Positions 34,262-42,460 are shown, counted from the stretch's first letter. The stretch is DNA of 64,000 nucleotides from Nitrososphaerota archaeon (GCA_027887005.1 JAPCJI010000001.1:62001-126000), one strand, 5' to 3'. A program made the numbers and translations. Notes: a model not told the origin generated them from the sequence alone.

Positions 34262-35850
34262 GTCAGCCTGTCAAGAAAGATGGCAAGGGGCTAGGCGAAG
34301 AGCTGAAGCATCCCCCCACGGGCAAGAGATTGTCGTCAGATTTCAAGGTGCTTGAAAGATATCCCCTCGCAGCGCCCTTCTCCTACGCCGTCATCGCGGA
34401 GGCTCCGGGTTCCACTTCGAAGATTTATTCCGTTGACGAAATAGGGCTCTCACCTCCTGAAGTCGGCGCGTATTATTACATGCTGGGCGCCATCGAGAAC
34501 GAACTCACCATTTCCAGGAAGCGAGTGGATCCGAAGGCCTACTTCCGGCTTGAGGCAAAGAAAATCGCAAAGAAATACTCGATCACTATCCCCCGGTTGG
34601 CATGGTCGAAGATCTTCTACTATGCGGAGAGGGACATCGCTGGCTTTGGCGTGCTCGATGGCATTATGCACGACCAGAATATAGAAGACATATCGGTCGA
34701 CGGCACCCACAACCCCGTCCTTGTCTATCATAGGAAGTACGAGAGGATACCGACGAACATAGTCTTTGAGAACGAAGTGGTCCTCAACGACCTGATTGCG
34801 AAGTTCGCACACGTGGCGGGGAAGCACATCTCAGTAGCGTTTCCGATCATGCAGGGAACCCTCCCCGGCGGCCACAGGGTGATGGCGACCTACAGAAAGG
34901 AGGTCTCCCCGCACGGCGGGACCATGAGCATCAGGAAGTTCAGGGAGGACCCCATCACAATCATCGACATGTTGAGCCTTGGCGTCTTGGACTCTTACGC
35001 GGCTGCTTACGTGTGGCTCCTTATGGAGAACCATGCAACCGCCATCGTCGTGGGCGCAACAGGGGCCGGCAAGACGACGACGCTCAACGCACTCCTCACC
35101 TTCACCCCAACAAACAGCAAGATAGTCACCATCGAAGAGGTCCAGGAAATCAACCTGGCTCAGAAGGGCTGGACTGCTCTCGTGTCAAGAGAAGCCTACG
35201 GGGTCACTGAGGAAGGGCCCAAGGGGGTCGTCCTCTTCGACCTGGTGAAAGCAGCCATGAGAATGAGGCCCGATGTCCTGGTCGTCGGAGAGGTCCGCGG
35301 GGATGAGGCATACGTCCTCTTCCAGGCCATCAGCACAGGCCACGGGGGTCTCTGCACCCTTCATGCGGACGATGGCCCCTCGGCTATTCAGAGACTGATT
35401 TCGAAGCCCATGGACGTCCCTGAAGCTTTCATCCCCTTCCTGAATCTGGCGATCACCGTCAGAAGACTCACCTTACATGTCAAGGGCGGGGGGACCCGTG
35501 TGGTCAGGAGGATAATCTCCATCGATGAGGTCAATGGGGTGGGGGACTACAATTCCATCTTCACCTGGGACCCGGGAAGTGACACGCTAATCCCGGACTC
35601 CCTGAAAAAGAGCAAGAGGCTTGCAAGGATTGCCAAGGATCTTGGAATCACATTCCCTCAGGTTGAAGAGGAACTCATGCGGAGAAGCACGGTGCTGAAG
35701 TGGATGCAGAGGAAGGGCCTGCGGAACTTCAAGGAGATTACCCCGCTCTTTCAAGCCTACATTGAAGACTCCAAGAAAGTCTACGAGAAGGCGAAGGAGG
35801 AACTGGAGGCGTCGACTGCGCCCATCCCCCATGTGGAGGCGGAAAACTGA
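34258..35850 (+). CDS. Type IV pilus assembly ATPase, FlaI/TadA-type (locus A)
   Basis: A 530-residue secretion ATPase. It has Walker A (G-A-T-G-A-G-K-T, residues 266-273), the aspartate box (I-E-E-V-Q-E-I-N), Walker B (V-L-V-V-G-E-V-R-G, near 338-346) and the histidine box (S-T-G-H-G-G-L-C-T-L-H). These hydrolyse ATP to drive pilin assembly at the cytosolic membrane face. Its ATG overlaps the giant gene stop by four bases. It is closely related to the locus B ATPase (51909) but lacks that protein's proline-rich extension. Confidence 0.92.
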   Translation: MSQPVKKDGKGLGEELKHPPTGKRLSSDFKVLERYPLAAPFSYAVIAEAPGSTSKIYSVDEIGLSPPEVGAYYYMLGAIENELTISRKRVDPKAYFRLEAKKIAKKYSITIPRLAWSKIFYYAERDIAGFGVLDGIMHDQNIEDISVDGTHNPVLVYHRKYERIPTNIVFENEVVLNDLIAKFAHVAGKHISVAFPIMQGTLPGGHRVMATYRKEVSPHGGTMSIRKFREDPITIIDMLSLGVLDSYAAAYVWLLMENHATAIVVGATGAGKTTTLNALLTFTPTNSKIVTIEEVQEINLAQKGWTALVSREAYGVTEEGPKGVVLFDLVKAAMRMRPDVLVVGEVRGDEAYVLFQAISTGHGGLCTLHADDGPSAIQRLISKPMDVPEAFIPFLNLAITVRRLTLHVKGGGTRVVRRIISIDEVNGVGDYNSIFTWDPGSDTLIPDSLKKSKRLARIAKDLGITFPQVEEELMRRSTVLKWMQRKGLRNFKEITPLFQAYIEDSKKVYEKAKEELEASTAPIPHVEAEN

Positions 35851-35897
35851 GCCAACAGGTTTTCGAACGATTCTACCCGACTTCGCCCACCCTCAGC

Positions 35898-37562
35898 TTG
35901 TTTGACAGGTTTTCATTGGTCTCCTACAGGATATTCAAGGCACCCGCGGAACGTATTTCGAAGAGAATCCCGCTTCTTAGGGAGGACCTTCTTCGGTCGA
36001 ACCTCCGAGTGACACCCGTCGGTCTCATCGCGGTTGCGCTTTTTTCAACCGTGGTATCTGGGGTCGTTGCGTTAGGAATAATCGCGTGGGCGGCAACCAC
36101 CCCGTATTTCTACCTCTATTTCGTGGCCGTTGCTCCGTTAGTCGCATTCCTTGTAGTAATCAACGGACCGAAGTTTAGCCACTCGTCTAGGGGGGCGGCG
36201 CTGGAGAACGAACTCCCCTTCGTTGTTGGATACATGTCGGTATTGGCGGGCGGCGGGATAACTTTGATTGATACGCTCAGGCAGATTTCCGAAATCGACT
36301 TATTCACCGCTGCGTCCAAGGAGGCAAAGAGAATCCTGATTGACATCGACGTGTTCGGGCGCGACCCGATCTCGGCGCTCGAGAGGGCAGCGAAGTACAG
36401 CCCGAACAGAAACTGGGAGGAGCTGCTTACGGGCTACACGACCGTGCTGAGGACCGGGGGCGACCACGTCAACTTCCTAAGCCTCCGTCTAAAGGAGACC
36501 TTTGAAATCATGGCAGCGAAGCTCAAGAGGACCGTCGAAATGGTGGGGCTAATTTCAGAGTCCTTCCTCATCGTGACGGTCGTGCTGGGCATGGTGCTAT
36601 TCACTCTGTACCTAACCGAAACTCTAGTCAACGGGAACGCCGGGGGGTTATCAAGCGTATACCTCTTCTCCTACCTAGTTGTCCCTATCCTTTCCGCAGC
36701 ATTCATCTGGTTGATCGATGCGTACAGCCAGAAGTGGCCCTCCACAGACATGAGAGCGTACAAGATATTCCTCGCCTTCATCCCGTTAGGTCTAATCATT
36801 TTCCTTATTCCGCTACCGTTGAGGTTCTATCAGCACATGGCGATTTCGCTGCTAGCCATAAGTGCGGTTCCAGCGCTCTATGCTACCAAGTACTCGAGGG
36901 AGAGGAGGACCGTAGAGAGAATGATTCCAGAGTTCATTGAAGACGTGGCGGAACAGAGGAAGATCGGCCTTTCACCAGAGGATAGCATAGAGCGACTCGA
37001 GGGAAGCACCAGGTATGGATCCTTTTCAAAGCACGTAAACAAGATGGCGGGGCAGCTCTCATGGGGGGTTCCCCTGAGAAAGGTGGTCGCCTCGTTCTCC
37101 AATGAGGTGCACAGCTGGGTAGGAAGGGTTGTGGGCACTTTGATGCTCGAGGTCGTCGAGATTGGTGGCGGGACTTTGAAGGGCTTCGAAGACATGGCTG
37201 CTTTCACGAAACGTGTGAGCGTCACTGAATCCGATACCCGGTCTTCACTGAGGCCTTACGTGATGATAATCTACATAGGGGGGCTGATGCTGACCCTGAC
37301 CACCTTCATGATGGTCAACATGCTTTCACAGCAGTCCATATTGGCGCCTAAGGGAATCCACACATCCCTGGGTTTTGCAAGCCCTGCGACCATCGACGGT
37401 CTGGTGGGCGCGAGCGTTTTCCAGACCTGGGTACTCGGATTGGTCGCGGGTAAGATGGGGGAAGGCTCATTGGCTGAAGGCTTCAAGCACAGCGTCATCC
37501 TGGTGCTCCTCACGCTTCTAGCCGTTGTCGTTGTGGGCCGCTTCATCCCACTGAACATCTAA
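35898..37562 (+). CDS. Type IV pilus platform protein, FlaJ/TadC-type (locus A)
   Basis: A 554-residue membrane protein with two T2SSF-like halves. It shows the conserved P-F-V-V-G-Y-M-S-V-L-A-G-G-G and the matching second half with G-G-G-T-L-K-G-F-E-D-M-A. Hydrophobic helices flank each half. It anchors the ATPase and guides pilins through the membrane. The start is unclear: TTG 35898 is the first usual codon, but 17 open codons precede it back to a CTG at 35847, exactly where the locus B gene has GTG overlapping the ATPase stop. The N-terminus may therefore be longer. Confidence 0.9.
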   Translation: MFDRFSLVSYRIFKAPAERISKRIPLLREDLLRSNLRVTPVGLIAVALFSTVVSGVVALGIIAWAATTPYFYLYFVAVAPLVAFLVVINGPKFSHSSRGAALENELPFVVGYMSVLAGGGITLIDTLRQISEIDLFTAASKEAKRILIDIDVFGRDPISALERAAKYSPNRNWEELLTGYTTVLRTGGDHVNFLSLRLKETFEIMAAKLKRTVEMVGLISESFLIVTVVLGMVLFTLYLTETLVNGNAGGLSSVYLFSYLVVPILSAAFIWLIDAYSQKWPSTDMRAYKIFLAFIPLGLIIFLIPLPLRFYQHMAISLLAISAVPALYATKYSRERRTVERMIPEFIEDVAEQRKIGLSPEDSIERLEGSTRYGSFSKHVNKMAGQLSWGVPLRKVVASFSNEVHSWVGRVVGTLMLEVVEIGGGTLKGFEDMAAFTKRVSVTESDTRSSLRPYVMIIYIGGLMLTLTTFMMVNMLSQQSILAPKGIHTSLGFASPATIDGLVGASVFQTWVLGLVAGKMGEGSLAEGFKHSVILVLLTLLAVVVVGRFIPLNI

Positions 37563-37723
37563 GAAGTGAAGGGCAGATCCATACAGGCTAACGGGACATC
37601 CCCTTCGGCAGGAACTCGCTTTTTCCAGGAACGCGGGGAATCCGACGACATCCTTCCAGGCCCTGTGGCTTGTCTGCAGACTCGATACCGGGCGATGACT
37701 TTTGAGAATCCAAGAGTTTGGAC

Positions 37724-37957
37724 ATGAATCTCTTGATTGCGGCAGTCTTTGCTGTGGCCTTCATCGCCCTGGGAGGCAACTCCTTCGTCCTTCTGACTGA
37801 GAATTCCGAGCTGGACTTAAACAAAGCGGACCTGATAGTCCCAGATAACGGTGCTGTGGGACGCTCTCGGGTCGCTTCAGTCGACTGCAAACTTGTTGAA
37901 GGGCCAACTTTCTCAGTCCCCAGCAGGCGCAGAATTATCGGGTTCTCTATCGGGTAA
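37724..37957 (+). CDS. Small one-helix protein, unknown
   Basis: A 77-residue frame starting M-N-L-L-I-A-A-V-F-A-V-A-F-I-A-L, one N-terminal hydrophobic helix, then a polar C-terminal part with a cysteine. It could be a small membrane-anchored protein. No family match and no clear promoter, so it is tentative. Confidence 0.35.
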   Translation: MNLLIAAVFAVAFIALGGNSFVLLTENSELDLNKADLIVPDNGAVGRSRVASVDCKLVEGPTFSVPSRRRIIGFSIG

Positions 37958-38372
37958 CTGGATAACAGGGGGTCTGCAGGATTTTGGTGATACGATTCGG
38001 GATTGTCTCGCCTACCGAAGGCATAGTCAGTCTCATGAAAATGAGCATGCGAAAATGTGGAACCTGCATGAGAAGAGGATAGTCTCCGCAGACGGTTCTG
38101 TCATCATCGAATCCGAGCGCCCTCTCATGGGCCAGGATCTCTCCTCCGTTTGTCACCGCCATAACTGCCTGAATGGAGCTGTGACATGCAAGAATATTCC
38201 TGACCGAATAGGCGATGGGCACCTGTAGAGACTGGTTCCCTATTTCGGACTGCGCCAAGTTGATCAAGTCATCTCCTGCTCGAGCCCGTTTAGTCGTTCG
38301 TGCCAGTTGCCCAATAATCGGGAACTCAATTCTTGGGAACCGACGAGTCAAGAAATCCCATCCCCTCGGCAA
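37947..38372 (-). CDS. Possible DUF6659-like protein, start uncertain
   Basis: A 141-codon frame. Its middle (I-L-A-C-H-S-S-I-Q-A-V-M-A-V-T-N-G-G-E-I-L) resembles the start of thaumarchaeal DUF6659-type proteins. The expected middle portion of that family is missing, while the end (I-P-N-R-I-T-K-I-L) again fits. It may be a short relative or a decayed copy. The first ~50 residues are doubtful. Confidence 0.35.
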   Translation of the reverse strand: MPRGWDFLTRRFPRIEFPIIGQLARTTKRARAGDDLINLAQSEIGNQSLQVPIAYSVRNILACHSSIQAVMAVTNGGEILAHERALGFDDDRTVCGDYPLLMQVPHFRMLIFMRLTMPSVGETIPNRITKILQTPCYPVTR

Positions 38373-38426
38373 TAAGCACGAAGATAAAACGGAGGCCCGA
38401 GCGTCCAGACTGATCGGAAATTTGCT

Positions 38427-38891
38427 TTATGCTTTGGTCGTCAGCAAAGCGTCGACCTGAGCGTTCCTCTCTTCATCGACTACAATCCTCAGAGGAACCC
38501 CATGGCGCAGGTACAGGATCAAGGATGCGCCCTTGGGGACGCCAAGATCCTCTAGTTCGTCGATATTCGTAAGTACTTCCCTCGTCCTATTGGCCTTCGC
38601 CTTGTAATCCTCCATCACTTCGATCATGAGTTCCAGGGTGCCAACTTTTGATTCCTTTGTGTTGACCATGATCATCCCCACCTTCTTCCACCCGGTCTCT
38701 TTCATCTTTCCTAGGTTCTTCCCGTGGGGTTCCTTTTCCAATATCCGCATTAGGTCGCCGACTTTTACTCCGTAAAGGTCGCATTCCCTCTCATAATGCA
38801 GGAGGAGGGTTTTCAGATATGCCGTAAGACTCTGCATTGATTCGAATTTCACGAGTCCGGGAAGAGGAAGAGGTTGAACTTCCTGCATCAT
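38427..38891 (-). CDS. 154-residue protein, locus-A copy of a paralogous pair
   Basis: A soluble 154-residue protein. It aligns by eye along most of its length with the 154-residue protein at 58459: Y-L-K-T-L-L-L-H-Y-E-R-E against Y-L-K-E-L-L-D-T-Y-Q-R-E, and G-A-S-L-I-L-Y-L-R-H-G-V-P against D-A-T-F-L-L-Y-L-R-G-G-I-P. ATG 38891 follows a strong reverse-strand TATA (ttaaatataa, 38913-38922) by ~26 bases. One copy sits beside each pilus locus. Function unknown. Confidence 0.65.
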   Translation of the reverse strand: MMQEVQPLPLPGLVKFESMQSLTAYLKTLLLHYERECDLYGVKVGDLMRILEKEPHGKNLGKMKETGWKKVGMIMVNTKESKVGTLELMIEVMEDYKAKANRTREVLTNIDELEDLGVPKGASLILYLRHGVPLRIVVDEERNAQVDALLTTKA

Positions 38892-39195
38892 GTTCCTAAT
38901 CCACAATCTGGATTATATTTAAGGGTAGGTTGACTAACTGGCAGGCAAGTCTAGACTTGGCGTTGTTCTTTTCTAATAGGCCTTGCCCCAAATAGTCGAA
39001 CTGTTGTTCTGCAGACGATACGAGACCGTCCATACCCTCAGGAAGGCGCCTAGACGCGTAAAAGGAAACTCGTTTGGAGGAATGAGAAAAAAGGGAGTTC
39101 ACATCCCTATTCCCATACAGGCATAACTTCCCCTCTTGGAATCGGCATGTTCGGATATCTGGGTCCCTCCCCTTGGTTGAATCTGGTGATACGCG
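38892..39195. other. Divergent intergenic region
   Basis: It holds the leftward TATA (38913-38922) and the upstream region of the small membrane gene at 39196. A T-rich tract on the reverse strand near 39088-39095 could end a leftward transcript. I see no further gene. Confidence 0.45.
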
Positions 39196-39471
39196 GTGAA
39201 GCTGGTTAAGGACTTCGCATTCGGAGCGCTGTATCTGGTCAGCGGGATATACTCGGTCGGTTTCAGCATGGCTCTGACGGGTGCGACGAAGGCCCTAAGT
39301 GGCCGCACCGCGTTCGTTCCGGTTCCTGACGGCCTCTTCCCGTACGAGGTTCTGCTTTTCGGGCTGTTCGGTGTGGTTTTCCTTGGGGCTTCCCTCTACC
39401 ATTTCCGAATGGGTTTTCGCTCGGTTTCAACCGGGACAGCCGAGTACAGCTCGCGTCTGCCGGTCAACTAA
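39196..39471 (+). CDS. Small two-helix membrane protein
   Basis: A 91-residue protein with two helices (about residues 8-28 and 50-68) separated by a polar loop, and a polar C-terminal tail. GTG start. It lies between the two pilus loci. No family recognised. Confidence 0.5.
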   Translation: MKLVKDFAFGALYLVSGIYSVGFSMALTGATKALSGRTAFVPVPDGLFPYEVLLFGLFGVVFLGASLYHFRMGFRSVSTGTAEYSSRLPVN

Positions 39472-39588
39472 GGCAGGCAAGCGCTCAAGGGGTCGAGTCG
39501 AACCAGAGGAGACACCTAGTCTCTCCGACCACTGGGATTGAGCCTGTAGGGTCGTGGAGTGTACAAACTCAAGAGAAGGAAGGGGCGT

Positions 39589-40023
39589 CTATTGGGCTGA
39601 GCCAGCGAAGAGGACTTCGGCACCGTTTCCTAGGGCGACCGAGCCAACGATCTGGGTGTCAGGAACAGCGTGGAGGAATCCAGGGGTCGTGCAGGTAACT
39701 GTAGCGCTATTACCCCCATGAAGATTACCCGTAACTATGCCCGCAGCGCTTAGGTAATTCCCGCCGAGGAATGCCATAGTGCAGGTCCCTGTGATTGCGA
39801 CATCAGCGCTGCCCGAATTCCGCAGAGTCAAGGTGCAAACCTCAGGCGTTCCGGAACATGCAACCACGCCCGCTGAAACCTGAGCAGTGCTCGTGAACGT
39901 TCCCATGAGGCCGAAGACGAATCCGGCGATAGCGGTTGCTGCTACCAGGGTTATTGCGATGAGTATCACAGTTGCCAAGACAGGGGAAATCGCCCTCCTA
40001 CCATGATGCCGTGTAAGGCGCAT
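39589..40023 (-). CDS. Type IV pilin, 144 residues (interlocus copy 1)
   Basis: The signal H-H-G-R-R-A-I-S-P-V-L-A-T-V-I-L-I-A is the classical archaeal pilin motif, followed by a ~20-residue helix and G-F-V-F-G. ATG 40023 gives 144 residues, the same length as the neighbours at 40880 and 41486; an earlier ATG at 40050 is possible. A TATA-like box (ctaatat on the reverse strand, about 40049-40055) and the operator-like box at 40062-40089 lie upstream. Its C-terminal part differs from the other two, so it may be a different subunit. Confidence 0.85.
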   Translation of the reverse strand: MRLTRHHGRRAISPVLATVILIAITLVAATAIAGFVFGLMGTFTSTAQVSAGVVACSGTPEVCTLTLRNSGSADVAITGTCTMAFLGGNYLSAAGIVTGNLHGGNSATVTCTTPGFLHAVPDTQIVGSVALGNGAEVLFAGSAQ

Positions 40024-40061
40024 TTGAGTTCTGAGGTAGAGATTTCCCATATTAGCAGTTG

Positions 40062-40089
40062 TGGAGCCTGAATCTGTTTCTCCAGTCAA
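40062..40089 (-). promoter_or_regulatory. Operator-like box upstream of the pilin at 39589
   Basis: Matches 41962-41989 upstream of the pilin at 41486 at 24 of 28 positions without gaps; the shared core is aatctgtttctc. Both copies sit ~40 bases upstream of the start and just before the TATA. This is the typical place for an activator site. Confidence 0.55.
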
Positions 40090-40117
40090 GGAATCCTTAC
40101 CGGCACCCACTGCCTGC

Positions 40118-40357
40118 TCAGATTGGAATATGTCTGAGGGTCTTTCGTTTCCATGTTTGCAGCTTGCTGTCGAGCGGGCCGTTGGCGACCCCTACCTCAT
40201 TGATTCCGTGAAGGATCGAGTCCAATACCTGATCGTGGAGGCCCTCCTCTACGATGACGTCGATTAGGTAGTTTGCTCTCCCTTGCGGCGTCTTGGCATC
40301 GAGAGCCTTTAGTAGCTTGTCCTGCATCCTCTTGGTCAGTATCTTCCTTCTTGGCAT
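40118..40357 (-). CDS. Small basic protein, unknown function
   Basis: A 79-residue protein with a basic start (M-P-R-R-K-I-L-T-K-R-M-Q) and a helical remainder (A-N-Y-L-I-D-V-I-V-E-E-G-L). TATA-like ctaaacgg lies ~30 bases upstream on the reverse strand. It is next to the pilin at 39589 and may be a regulator, but no domain is clear. Confidence 0.5.
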   Translation of the reverse strand: MPRRKILTKRMQDKLLKALDAKTPQGRANYLIDVIVEEGLHDQVLDSILHGINEVGVANGPLDSKLQTWKRKTLRHIPI

Positions 40358-40520
40358 GTGCTTGTCCTCTACGATGGTGCCCCGTTTAGCCAAGCAACGA
40401 CTCTGCTGATTGTGCGAGGATGTGTGTATGGGCTTGTTTCGGGTTGTTCTTGGCGTCCTTTCAGCTTCCACTCGGCATATTCCGCAGAATCGCGCCTGGT
40501 AGTGGGCAAAAGGCGCTGTT

Positions 40521-40697
40521 TCACGGGTTCAACTGGTCGAAGATGAGCGTTTTGTTTGCAATTTTCGCCCATTTTAGGTGTCCAAACAGGAGGCTGTTCG
40601 GATAGCGCCTGATAGAAAACCTTGCGCATGGTGGCAGAGGGATTGCTCTGTTGCCGATCCTTCCGCACCTTACGCAAGTATAGTTTTTCTGAGCCAT
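40521..40697 (-). CDS. Possible small zinc-binding protein (58 residues)
   Basis: The frame M-A-Q-K-N-Y-T-C-V-R-C-G-R-I has a C-x2-C knuckle and a third cysteine in L-P-P-C-A-R, with a basic, aromatic C-terminal half. Promoter spacing is poor, so this is tentative. The remaining ~180 bases towards 40880 hold only the pilin terminator. Confidence 0.3.
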   Translation of the reverse strand: MAQKNYTCVRCGRIGNRAIPLPPCARFSIRRYPNSLLFGHLKWAKIANKTLIFDQLNP

Positions 40698-40816
40698 ACC
40701 CAAGGATTGGCTCGCCTGACTTGCGCCTGACTCGATAATGAACACTTGCTCTATAGAGGGTGGCCTGGAACTATCCGAAATGACAAAGAATTGTCTCTTT
40801 CAAATCATTAAATGAG

Positions 40817-40851
40817 AAAAAGGAGCGCACATCCTTGTTCAGGCTGTGCGC
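40817..40851 (-). terminator. Hairpin and T-run after the pilin at 40880
   Basis: Seven-base arms (GCGCACA 40825-40831, TGTGCGC 40845-40851) with a 13-base loop, followed on the reverse strand by a T-run (40817-40821 and the preceding bases). This looks like an intrinsic-type terminator of the pilin gene. The same element recurs at 41422-41457 as part of the tandem duplication. Confidence 0.6.
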
Positions 40852-40879
40852 CTGACGTTATCGCCATCTAGCGCTGTGC

Positions 40880-41314
40880 TTATGGGAAGGTTCCCGTGAA
40901 TGGGACAGAGGCCCCATTGGACAGCGAAATCGAGCCTGTGAACGCTGAGCCGTGTGTCGGAACTACCGCCGCCGTCATTGTACATGTAGCTGGGGTAGTT
41001 GCTCCTGCTGTGGCTGTGACTCCTCCGCAGGCGTTTCCTGTGTAGGTCACGCCGCCGTATTTGATGCTAGACCCTACTGTGTTTGCGTTTGAGGTGCCGC
41101 TGTTGAGCAGGTTGATGGTGCAGACCGTATTCGCTACGGCGGTGCATCCTACGACCTGTGCACTGACCTGTGCCGAGCTCGTGAACGACCCGAAGAGGCC
41201 GAAGACGAATCCAGCGATGGCTATGGCTGCGATGAGTGTGATCGCTATCAGGATCACGGTCGCTAGGACTGGTGAGATGGCTTTCCGCTGTTTGCCGTAC
41301 TTCGTTATCTTCAT
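40880..41314 (-). CDS. Type IV pilin, 144 residues (interlocus copy 2)
   Basis: Signal K-Q-R-K-A-I-S-P-V-L-A-T-V-I-L-I-A-I-T-L, then an alanine/isoleucine-rich helix and G-F-V-F-G-L-F-G. The C-terminus ends in S-I-S-L-S-N-G-A-S-V-P-F-T-G. It differs from copy 3 only in patches around residues 6-9, 57-63, 84-88 and 113-120, presumably exposed parts of the mature subunit. The TATA (ttattaaat, 41338-41346 reverse) gives a near-leaderless mRNA. It is a major-type pilin. Confidence 0.88.
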   Translation of the reverse strand: MKITKYGKQRKAISPVLATVILIAITLIAAIAIAGFVFGLFGSFTSSAQVSAQVVGCTAVANTVCTINLLNSGTSNANTVGSSIKYGGVTYTGNACGGVTATAGATTPATCTMTAAVVPTHGSAFTGSISLSNGASVPFTGTFP

Positions 41315-41340
41315 TTGAGCTTCTTTGTGCGAGTGGGTTA

Positions 41341-41376
41341 TTAAATGAGATGGATTCTGCGTCCATCAAACAGAAC
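41341..41376 (-). promoter_or_regulatory. Promoter element of the pilin at 40880-41314
   Basis: TATA plus adjoining box that matches 27703-27738 at 28 of 36 positions, ungapped. It differs from the box of the other two interlocus pilins. Confidence 0.45.
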
Positions 41377-41421
41377 GGGGTAAAAGACGAAAATACGATT
41401 CAATTCTGACTCAGATTAGAG

Positions 41422-41457
41422 AAAAAAGGAGCGCACATCCTTGTTCAGGCTGTGCGC
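41422..41457 (-). terminator. Hairpin and T-run after the pilin at 41486
   Basis: Same arms as the upstream-paired copy: GCGCACA 41431-41437 and TGTGCGC 41451-41457, with the A-run 41422-41427 giving a T-tract in the reverse transcript. Confidence 0.6.
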
Positions 41458-41485
41458 CTGACGTTATCGCCATCTAGCGCTGTGC

Positions 41486-41920
41486 TTATGGGAAGGTTCC
41501 CGTGAATGGGACAGAGGCCCCATTGGACAGCGAGATTGACCCAGTGAATGCGGAACCTGAAGCTGGGACTGGAACATTGGTCATTACGCACGTAGCTGGG
41601 GTAGTTGCTCCTGCTGTGGCTGTGACTCCTCCGCAGGCGTTTCCTGTGTAGGTCACGCCGGCGAACCTGATGCTAGACCCTACTGTGTTTGCGTTTGAGG
41701 TGCCGCTGTTGAGCAGGTTGATGGTGCACGATGATAGTGTTGTCGTTGTGCATCCTACGACCTGTGCACTGACCTGTGCCGAGCTCGTGAACGACCCGAA
41801 GAGGCCGAAGACGAATCCAGCGATGGCTATAGCTGCGATGAGGGTGATGGCGATGAGGATGACTGTTGCTAGGACTGGTGAGATGGCTTTCCTATTTTTT
41901 CTGCTGTTGACGATTTTCAT
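41486..41920 (-). CDS. Type IV pilin, 144 residues (interlocus copy 3)
   Basis: Signal K-N-R-K-A-I-S-P-V-L-A-T-V-I-L-I-A-I-T-L and the same helix, length and C-terminus as copy 2; differences are clustered patches. ATG start, with TATA-like ttttaaag (about 41949-41956, reverse) and the operator-like box at 41962-41989. It is probably a structural pilin that is assembled by one of the two ATPase/platform pairs. Confidence 0.88.
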   Translation of the reverse strand: MKIVNSRKNRKAISPVLATVILIAITLIAAIAIAGFVFGLFGSFTSSAQVSAQVVGCTTTTLSSCTINLLNSGTSNANTVGSSIRFAGVTYTGNACGGVTATAGATTPATCVMTNVPVPASGSAFTGSISLSNGASVPFTGTFP

Positions 41921-41961
41921 CGTTGTGTCCCTAAAGAACCGGTTTGTCTTTAAAAGGCGTA

Positions 41962-41989
41962 TGGAGTTTCAATCTGTTTCTCGAGTCAA
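41962..41989 (-). promoter_or_regulatory. Operator-like box upstream of the pilin at 41486
   Basis: 24 of 28 bases match 40062-40089, with the same distance to the start codon. The pilin between them (40880) lacks this box and uses a different element, so these two pilins may be switched together. Confidence 0.55.
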
Positions 41990-42008
41990 CTTTTGAACAG
42001 TCAATCCT

Positions 42009-42044
42009 TCCTTAAGGCAACAGAGTTATATCCTTAAGGCAACA
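42009..42044 (+). promoter_or_regulatory. Paired direct repeats flanking a TATA box
   Basis: TCCTTAAGGCAACA occurs at 42009-42022 and 42031-42044, exactly 22 bases apart (about two helical turns), with the palindromic core CCTTAAGG in each. The TATA (gttatatcc, 42025-42033) sits between and partly under the second copy. Binding there should affect transcription of the gene at 42059. Confidence 0.6.
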
Positions 42045-42058
42045 CAGACACAATCGCA

Positions 42059-42370
42059 TTGGTGACCGTGGTCGGCGTATCACGTCCCCGGACCAGTGGC
42101 AGTTATGTCACAAAATCCGGTAAGAAGGCATACCGGGGGAACAGAAAGCACTGGTATGTGTACTTCTACGACGACGATGGCAAGTTCAGTAAGAGAAGGA
42201 TAAACCAAGTACAGGTGCCCTACTACGGATCGCTTATCAGGAGGAGGAAGACCTACCTCTGCCCGAAATGCGGGACCAAGTTCCGTTCGTTGCAGGATTC
42301 GTGCCCAAAGTGCGGCGCCAAAGCGACCAAGGCGGTGAGACGGCCCGGACCAACGATCAGACGATTCTAA
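42059..42370 (+). CDS. Basic zinc-ribbon protein
   Basis: A 103-residue protein. It is basic throughout (K/R-rich), with a middle part reading K-H-W-Y-V-Y-F-Y-D-D-D-G-K and a C-terminal zinc ribbon (C-P-K-C-G-T-K-F, then C-P-K-C-G-A-K). It may bind nucleic acid. TTG 42059 or GTG 42062 is the start; the unusual repeated promoter box lies just upstream. It stands next to pilus locus B on the same strand and could regulate it. Confidence 0.6.
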   Translation: MVTVVGVSRPRTSGSYVTKSGKKAYRGNRKHWYVYFYDDDGKFSKRRINQVQVPYYGSLIRRRKTYLCPKCGTKFRSLQDSCPKCGAKATKAVRRPGPTIRRF

Positions 42371-42460
42371 GCGTAGAATGATTGACGCCGAAGCAAGAGT
42401 GATCGTTTAGCAAGTTCATCCAAATGACTTGGATAGTGTATTCTGTTTTAGCGTTCACAA

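Larger units (their letters stand above)
40811..41920 (-). repeat. Tandem duplication of a pilin gene with its terminator (606-base period)
   Basis: The two 144-residue pilin genes are offset by exactly 606 bases, and their 3' flanks including the hairpin (GCGCACA...TGTGCGC) are repeated nearly unchanged. The promoters differ: the copy at 41314 has the 41341-41376 element, and the copy at 41920 has the 41962-41989 box. So a duplication was followed by promoter divergence or recruitment. Confidence 0.75.
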
